A stretch of 64,000 nucleotides of DNA, taken from contig CM041465.1 in NCBI GenBank assembly GCA_023213395.1, positions 176,955,741 to 177,019,740 of the forward strand, given 5' to 3'. Source of the DNA: Cycas panzhihuaensis (taxonomy: Eukaryota > Cycadophyta). Below, in pieces: positions 58,225 to 64,000 of the stretch (the first letter of the stretch is position 1; the number at the start of each line of letters is the position of its first letter). A program made the position numbers and the translations under genes. A model generated the notes under the pieces. It did not search any database. It saw nothing but the letters and a program-made list of their open reading frames with translations, and had not been told where the DNA came from.

Positions 58225-60060
58225 AGCTTAAGACTACCAAAGGAACCATTATATATGCAGAAGGAGAAATTTATGAATTGGTAAGAGATCATTTTGTTGC
58301 CTTATTAAAAGAAGACCAAGTTGATCGAGAGTACAAATAAGACATGATGTTGAATGACATTCTCAAGATGGTAACTCTAGAAATAAATACAAAACTTACC
58401 AAACTAGTTACTTTGGTTATGCCATGCTATTTTTGGCCTACATCTAGATAAATCTCCCAGTCTAGATGGATTACAATCTTACTTTTACCAAGAAACTTGG
58501 GACATTATCAAGGAGGACCTACTTCATGTGGTTGACAATTGAAGAAGATCAAGTAAGATGATAAAAGCTTTGAATGCCACTCTCATGGAATTAATTCAAA
58601 AAAAGAAAACAACTTCTAACTTGGAAAGATTCAAACATGTATCTTTATGTAATTATTCATATAAGGCCATTTTCAAAGTTATGGTCATTAGGCTTCAAGA
58701 AATACTAACTAGTATGATATCAAGTGGATAAGGAGGTGTAGCGAAAGGCTAGTAGATCCTTGATTAGGTTATTATAACATAAGAGGTACTTCATTTAGGG
58801 TAAGCCTTACAAAAGAAATTGATGATCATTAAGCTCAACTTTGAAAATACATTTGATTGACTATCTTATGGTTTTTTGTCAAAGATCCTTACTAAGATAG
58901 GATATTATGAAGAATGGATTCATTGGATAGAAGGGTATAAGAGCACCCCTTATATGTAGTATTGGTGAATGGGTCCCCTATTGAGTTCTTCAGAGCATTA
59001 TGGGGCATTAGGCAAGGATGTCCTCTCTCATCCACCTTATATGTGTTAATGGAAAAAGCACTAAGTAGATCATTGCTTGGTGCATGCAATCAAAAAGAGA
59101 TCAGTGGGGTGATTGTAACTTTATCCCTTGAAAGTATCCCACAGACCTTTTTTTTTATGATGCTCTAATTTTTGCTTCTGCTTTCATACATGAACCAAGG
59201 AGAATTAAGGAAATTAAAGGTAGTTTTTGTATAGTATTTAGGGCCAAGATTAATTCTAGTAAATCTAAGTTTATAACACTTAACTACTCTAATGTGTTGA
59301 CATGAAGGATGAACCAAGTTTTAGATTCTAGGTGTGTAAAAGATATAACTTCTTTATATATCTCAATATCCCTATTAGCCTTAAGAGATAAGGATCAGTA
59401 TAATGGAAGCCAATGATGGACTAAGTTAAGTAGAGAACCTAATCTTGGTCATTCAAATAGTTATCCTTTGTAGGAAGGGTAGCTTTGATGAAAGTAGTTC
59501 ATGCTTCCATCATAATATTATCAATAAGCCTTGCCCCTTGTCAACATTATGAGGCAACTGGAGAAGCTAATTTCAATTTTTTTATGGAGAGGTGCCCATG
59601 ACCCCAGGCAAAAAAATTCCATCTTATAAAGTGGGAGTAGGTCTATAAATCAAAGAAGCTTGGAGGATTAGGCATGAATCCTTTCTTGTGCATCCCCTAA
59701 TTATTTAGGGATAAGATAATATAACACATGCTCTTAGACCTACACTCATGGTTCACAAGGATCCTAGATAACAAATATTTAAGAGGGAAACATGAAACTA
59801 TACTGAATCCAAATTTGAGAATTTACAAAACTAGATCCCTAGTTTAGAAGCTAATCTAATAAATTATTAACATATTTATTTTAGAAATCTAGTGGCAAGT
59901 GACTAATAGGAAAGGGTGAATATTTTGTGTAATCTCTTCTATGGAATGGAACTGCTATCCAACCTTGGAAAGTTACACAACCTATAATTATGGTTTATAA
60001 TAAGAGGGATCATTAAAGTATGTAGTTTCTTTAAGAAAGATTCTAAGGATAATTCTTCCT
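58225..60060 (+). mobile_element. L1-type LINE, 3' part (reverse transcriptase half)
   Basis: The LINE frame picks up directly: LKTTKGTIIYAEGEIYELV, RDHFVALLKEDQV follows on from ...KNRIVE at 29,385. The join is only visible once 28.8 kb of nested elements are removed. Readable sequence continues to LEKLISIFLWRGAHDPRQKN and LGGLGMNPF near 59.55-59.69 kb and fades out near 60.06 kb. No poly-A tail or target duplication of the LINE was found. Confidence 0.75.
58430..59290 (+). pseudogene. LINE ORF2 reverse transcriptase domain, degenerate
   Basis: HLDKSPSLDGLQSYFYQETW marks the RT start (K-S-P-G-x-D-G). It is followed by ISLCNYSYKAIFKVM-like sequence (block with S-x-x-N-x-x-Y-K), KLNFENTFD-like sequence, and from 58,962 VNGSPIEFFRALWGIRQGCP, LSSTLYVLMEKALSRSL. 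The catalytic F-A-D-D motif is degraded to FFYDALIF near 59,150-59,175 after a frameshift. KFKINSSKSKFITLNYSN-like sequence follows. RT copies the LINE RNA at the nicked target. Confidence 0.82.
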
Positions 60061-60400
60061 AAACATTCAAGGGTGAGGTGACCTAGGCTAGTGATGCTTG
60101 TAAATAGAATGCCTAATTGGTCAAATATTCAATATCCAAAGATAATTGATTAATATTAGTTCGATGATTGATATATTGATGTCCACTATTGTATAAATAG
60201 GTGTATATATAGTCTTATCCATAAAAGGACATGTCTAATCAATAAATAGGCATGACTCTTCACTTAATTATGATTATTTATCCATAAATACACTATTTAG
60301 GATCACTATAAGCTCTCCCATCTTAACAGGCTTCATCCTCTAAGGCTACTGGAATGGAATAGTCCTTATGCGAGAAGCATAATGTCATATAGATTTATAA
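60061..60400. other. No identifiable feature
   Basis: AT-rich sequence after the LINE remnant. No poly-A tail, LTR or coding motif could be read. Confidence 0.4.
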
Positions 60401-62036
60401 GATTTAAATATCAATTTAAGTTGTAAGATAAGTGTTGAATATGTGATTCAAAAAATGCTTTGTTTTGGATCTTCATTAATTTTTTATTGAACCATGTCGT
60501 TATAGACCATTGTTTTTTGGCTTGATAGGATTTCTGGTTTTGTGATAGTTGCATGGTATATTTATTTATTAAGTGGATTATTGCCAAGATGACCTAAGGA
60601 ATATTCCACTCAAAATTATAATTAGGTGTCTTAATTTCCTCAGATCTATGTTAAATTTTTGTTGTATTTTAAATTTGAGCTAAGAAGATATCTAATGTAA
60701 TTTCTTAAACTTTTAAGGGAATAAAAGGAGTACTAGTGGTCATTCTTGAGTAAGTGATAGTAATTAAGCAATACTAAAGAGACCATATTGTAAGATCATT
60801 TTCATGTATGTTTATATCTGGTATTAATTCTTTAGATTTGCCATCATTAGTTATTAATCCTAATTTCTTGATATTAGGAGGTATACCATAGTTATTGTTA
60901 CTAATATTAAGAGTTAATTATTCACTGGATGGTTTATTGTTTGATGGAAGGATTTGGTGAGATATTTTATCATCATGTTCTTGTTTATCAACATTTTTAG
61001 TAGAAACCATGGAAATGATGTGAGGAATAGGGATATTTTGTTTTTGAATTCTCCAATTGTTATTCTTATTTGCATGTGAAGGTAGGCTTTTTTTAACCTT
61101 CCAATTATCATTCATATCTGCATGTGAAAATGGTTGAATACTTTGATATCTTTTTCTAAGTTGTTTATGATATGGATGCTTCATAGATATAGGAGACAAA
61201 TTAGTTATTTTGTGAGTTACCTTATTTCTAATGATAGATTCATTTTTATCATAATTTGATTATTTTATCTTTGTAATTGTAACCTAATTTCTTACTAATA
61301 CAGGTTTTTATTTGCTTTGATTTATTGAAATTACTTGTAATTTAGGTCCTTGTTCTTAGTTGTTTATCACCTTCATTAATATATTTGAATATGCATCCTT
61401 TTGAAAGTTTATTAATTCTTGATTCTTTCTAAGCTCCTCATTTTCTTTTTGGATTGTTGCCATAGTATTACGTCATTAAGGCTTATTAGTTTTAGAGACT
61501 AATCTAGTTTTGATTAATATTTGAATGTCATTTAATGAGGAGATTCTTTGCTTCCTTCATCTACTTTTGACTTTGATAAATTTTCTTTAGGGCTCAATTC
61601 AATAGCAAATTTTATTTGTACTTCAGTAACAGTGGTGTCATCTTCTTTAAATTGACTTTTAGATGTCATTAAGAATAGTTCCCAAGTTATAGGTTTATGA
61701 TTCTCATTTTTTTATTCTTATGACTAATTTTGCCACTAGTTAAATGCCATTTTATACATACGCAATGTAGCATCGTTTATAGTGTTTTAATGTAAGAAAA
61801 AGTCTTCTAACTCTTGCAACCATTTAATAGTGTATTCTTTTAACCTATAGAATTGGGAGATGCTAAAATTTCCCTTGATTTTCCAATCTAGTGAACAAAG
61901 CAATCGTAATTTGATATATTCAACTTTTGACATATCTTGTTTATGTGTTGAATTTAAATGATCCCATTCGTTTAAGTATTTTAATAGAGAATATTCCATA
62001 GTAATATTTTGAAAGTGATATCATCATTATTTTTAA
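60400..62036 (-). pseudogene. Unidentified coding-like region, several broken ORFs
   Basis: Minus-strand frames are protein-like for about 1.6 kb. From 61,999: MEYSLLKYLNEWDHLNSTHK, VEYIKLRLLCSLDWKIKG, YTIKWLQELEDFFLH, then ITWELFLMTSKSQFKEDDTT. About 61,460 gives MATIQKENEELRKNQELI, coiled-coil-like. 61,199-60,918 gives repeated NDNWKVKKSLPSHA and NNNWRIQKQNIP. About 60,560 gives KQWSITTWFNKKLMKIQNKA. I recognise none of these. The pattern (coiled coil, Lys-rich repeats, Trp-containing blocks) could be a retroelement gag or an old pararetrovirus-like polyprotein, but no zinc knuckle, protease or RT motif was seen. The region is truncated at 62,036 by the next element. Confidence 0.35.
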
Positions 62037-62372
62037 TGTTGGGAATAATCCCAATGTTCATGCACTAGAGCGCTTAGGGCCCCTCAAAGTCACCTTTGAG
62101 GGCCCCTAGGGCACCTTGAGCCATTCAAAAGCCGCCCGGACCGACCACTCACGTGAGGTACGTATCACCGCTATTTATTTTTTATATTTTTTCAAACTAA
62201 CCTTAATTGTTGTGCAGCTAGGGTGATGGCGCCCGACGCCTCCCCGAATTCTCTATATAAGGGTTGGGAATACCTCCCTGGTGTTTATTAACACCGCCAT
62301 TCTTTCAGAAATTATCGTTGTACTCAAGATGAAAGCGTCGTGATGTCCTGCTCTGCTCCTCCGGCTCCATCA
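62037..62372 (+). repeat. Putative 5' LTR of the right-end element
   Basis: TGTTGG...CATCA, 336 bp. It holds a GC-rich upstream part with the palindrome-like GGGCCCCTCAAAG and CTTTGAGGGCCCC (about 62,077-62,107), a TATA box and CACG/CGTCG-rich leader sequence. Confidence 0.55.
62254..62260 (+). promoter_or_regulatory. TATA box of the putative LTR promoter
   Basis: CTCTATATAAGGG fits the plant TATA consensus. Transcription would start about 30 bp on, near 62,285-62,295, within the LTR. Confidence 0.6.
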
Positions 62373-62374
62373 TT

Positions 62375-62388
62375 TAGTATCACAGCCA
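62375..62388 (+). other. PBS-like site
   Basis: TAGTATCACAGCCA, two mismatches from TGGTATCAGAGCCA, placed 2 bp after the LTR end. Confidence 0.5.
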
Positions 62389-64000
62389 CGTTGTCTATTT
62401 TCTGGTTTTGGTTGCTCAAACGTCCGACGAAACATAGCTATATAACTGCTCGTTGAGATTCTGGCGAGCTCACCGATCTGCTGGAGAAGACGGATCTGGA
62501 TTCCATCCATCAGGAGAAAGATCTCCGCCGAAGTTTGCTCTCCATACGGAAACCAGGTTCTTCGTTTCCTTTTATTTTTCAAACATATAAATAAATAAAT
62601 GTTTTGATATATGCATTTTACTCTGTACTTTGATCTTCTATACTGGATTATTAGCTGTCCTCAGATCTATTGTTCGGTTTTTATATATTGACTCTGCCAT
62701 TATATTATTCATTGCCTGTTTTTTAATTCTGCCATTATATTATTTGTTACTTGTGTTTATCATTTGTCTCTGTTGTCTCTCCGTTGTTATTGGCTCGTAC
62801 TTTATACCTGTTATCCCTGTGCATTCTCACATTCGTCGCATATTCTGTTTCCGTTGATCACCATTGCGCATCCGGCATCTGCCCTTTGACATTCGTTCTA
62901 CTTCATTGATTGCGTCGTTGTATGTTTGCATGCTTTCAGCCCGCTCCAGCTTTGCCTATCCTCATTCCCGTTCGACTCTCCGTGATACGTATCGCATCCC
63001 GTTTTGTGTCTGGGATCTCGTATACGTGTCGCGTTACGTGTTACATTTTGCGGGAGCGTTTCCATTTTGCGGGAGCGTCCCGTCGCCTAGCATCCGTCTG
63101 CCGTTGTCATTCCTCGTCGTTTGCGTTGATCAGTTTAGTTTGAGCGTTGCGCCCTTGCTCCTTGCTCCTTTAATCGCCTTTGGGGCCATTAATACACAGT
63201 CCGTCTTGGCGCCCCTGAGAACCACCTCGTCTTGCCCTAAGGCGTAGCGTAGCCCTGAGAACCGCTCCGTCTATCCTCAGCGAGCTGCATATCCGCGTCC
63301 TCTTTGTGTATCCTCGACGAGCTGCCTGCAAATGCATATCTGCCCTCTTTGTGCACCCGTTCAGTGAGCTGCATATCCGCGTCCTCTTCGTCCTCGGTGA
63401 GCTGCACCCATTCCGGCTCGGCTGAATTGTATTTGGGTCAGTGCAATTGATCTTCCGTTTGTGGACTTTGCTTTATTGCGTTCAATTCATTGCCTTGAAT
63501 TTGTTCTTTTGAATTATATTTATGTCCGTGCTTTCCACGCTCCGTACAATCGATCTTCCGTTTTTGTGATATTTTCATTTTGCGGTTATATAATCGCCGT
63601 CTATTTAATAAGTGCTTCTGTTTATATAGCATTGTATATTGTGATATTCGATATTCATCACCTTATATTTGTATTTTATGTTTTACGTTTTACCGTTGCA
63701 TTGAAATTGCTGTCATTATTCAGCTTTATTTATTATATGGTTTTTAAAAAAAAATCAATTTTAAAGGTTTTAAGTTCTGTTTTTAATCCCAACGAGCGTG
63801 TTCACCCTCCCCGATCGAGAGGTTTCTGCTTTCTGATCGGTCTTGGGTTCAATCCTGATCCCTCTTCAGACCCGATTTTAAAGAAGTTTTTTCAATTTTA
63901 AACTTTATTTTTTTAAAAATTTTATTTTTTCCATAGGGTTATTGGTGCTTTTGAGGCCATAACTTCTATTTGGCTCATCAGTTTCAGACGAAACCTATGC
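62389..64000 (+). other. Leader of the right-end element, no gene called
   Basis: About 1.6 kb of CpG-rich then T-rich sequence. Two plus-strand open stretches (62,864-63,247; 63,461-63,901) have no start context, family motif or recognisable domain; the second is hydrophobic through its T-rich composition. Gag would be expected to the right of the window. Confidence 0.4.
63270..63412 (+). repeat. Imperfect tandem repeat around GAGCTGC, unit about 45-50 bp
   Basis: Copies of GAGCTGCATATCCGCGTCCT and its variants recur three to four times, separated by CCTCTTTGTG-type sequence. Confidence 0.65.

Larger units (their letters stand above)
62037..64000 (+). mobile_element. CpG-rich LTR retrotransposon, 5' end only (cut by window end)
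   Basis: A 336-bp LTR-like segment (62,037-62,372) starts TGTTGGGAATAATCCC and ends CCATCA. It contains a TATA box and is followed within 2-3 bases by TTAGTATCACAGCC, close to the initiator-Met PBS. The downstream 1.6 kb is much richer in G, C and CpG than the rest of the window. No 3' LTR is in the window, so the boundaries and family are unproven. The upstream flank TTTAA (62,032-62,036) is the candidate target duplicate. Confidence 0.6.

Noticed and set aside
62864-63247. 127-codon plus-strand open stretch in the CpG-rich leader
   Set aside because: An overlapping second frame is also open, as expected from base composition; no motif.
63461-63901. 146-codon plus-strand open stretch with hydrophobic composition
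   Set aside because: Its hydrophobicity follows from T-rich sequence; no start context, domain or family resemblance; lies in a retroelement leader.
1-64000. tRNA, rRNA, CRISPR array, bacterial operon or defence system
   Set aside because: No tRNA-like cloverleaf or rRNA segments were noticed, no regular spacer-repeat arrays exist beyond eukaryotic minisatellites, and all recognised proteins are plant retroelement or kinesin derived.

Overview
This window is plant nuclear DNA made almost entirely of transposable elements. The organism is probably a seed plant with a large genome, possibly a gymnosperm; that is an inference from the density of old nested LTR elements, the AT-rich CpG-poor sequence and the absence of intact host genes. 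I find no intact cellular gene, tRNA, rRNA or CRISPR array. The only host-gene-like sequence is a set of broken kinesin fragments.

Layout. (1) 1-3.6 kb: decayed minus-strand gag and protease of a Tat-like Ty3/gypsy element. (2) 4,097-10,271: minus-strand LTR element with 388-bp LTRs, initiator-Met PBS and PPT; it keeps only a copia-type gag and contains plus-strand fragments of two different kinesin genes. (3) 10.3-17 kb: decayed noncoding repeat DNA. (4) 17-26.8 kb: an old Ty1/copia element (plus strand) interrupted by a younger copia (21,478-26,724) with 208-bp LTRs and an exact TAAAC target duplication. (5) 27.2-60 kb: one L1-type LINE (plus strand) split in two. Its endonuclease half is at about 28.2-29.4 kb and its RT half at 58.2-60 kb.

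The LINE is split by a nest I could resolve to base level. A copia-like element with 309-bp LTRs (29,388-58,224) sits in the LINE. A 25-kb Tat-like element with 2.43-kb LTRs (29,436-54,598, minus strand) sits inside the left LTR of that element. Two more LTR elements, 33,104-37,478 and a Ty3/gypsy at 37,945-44,074, both minus strand, sit inside the 25-kb element. The 25-kb element also carries an antisense, apparently intron-containing ORF resembling plant mobile-domain proteins, and three minisatellite arrays beside its 3' LTR.

(6) 60.4-62.0 kb: unidentified minus-strand coding-like sequence. (7) 62,037 to the end: the 5' end of a CpG-rich, probably much younger LTR element with a TATA box, cut by the window edge.

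All coding regions carry stops or frameshifts, so they are annotated as pseudogenes. Domain calls rest on motifs recognised by eye; no database search was run. LTR divergences are hand counts.
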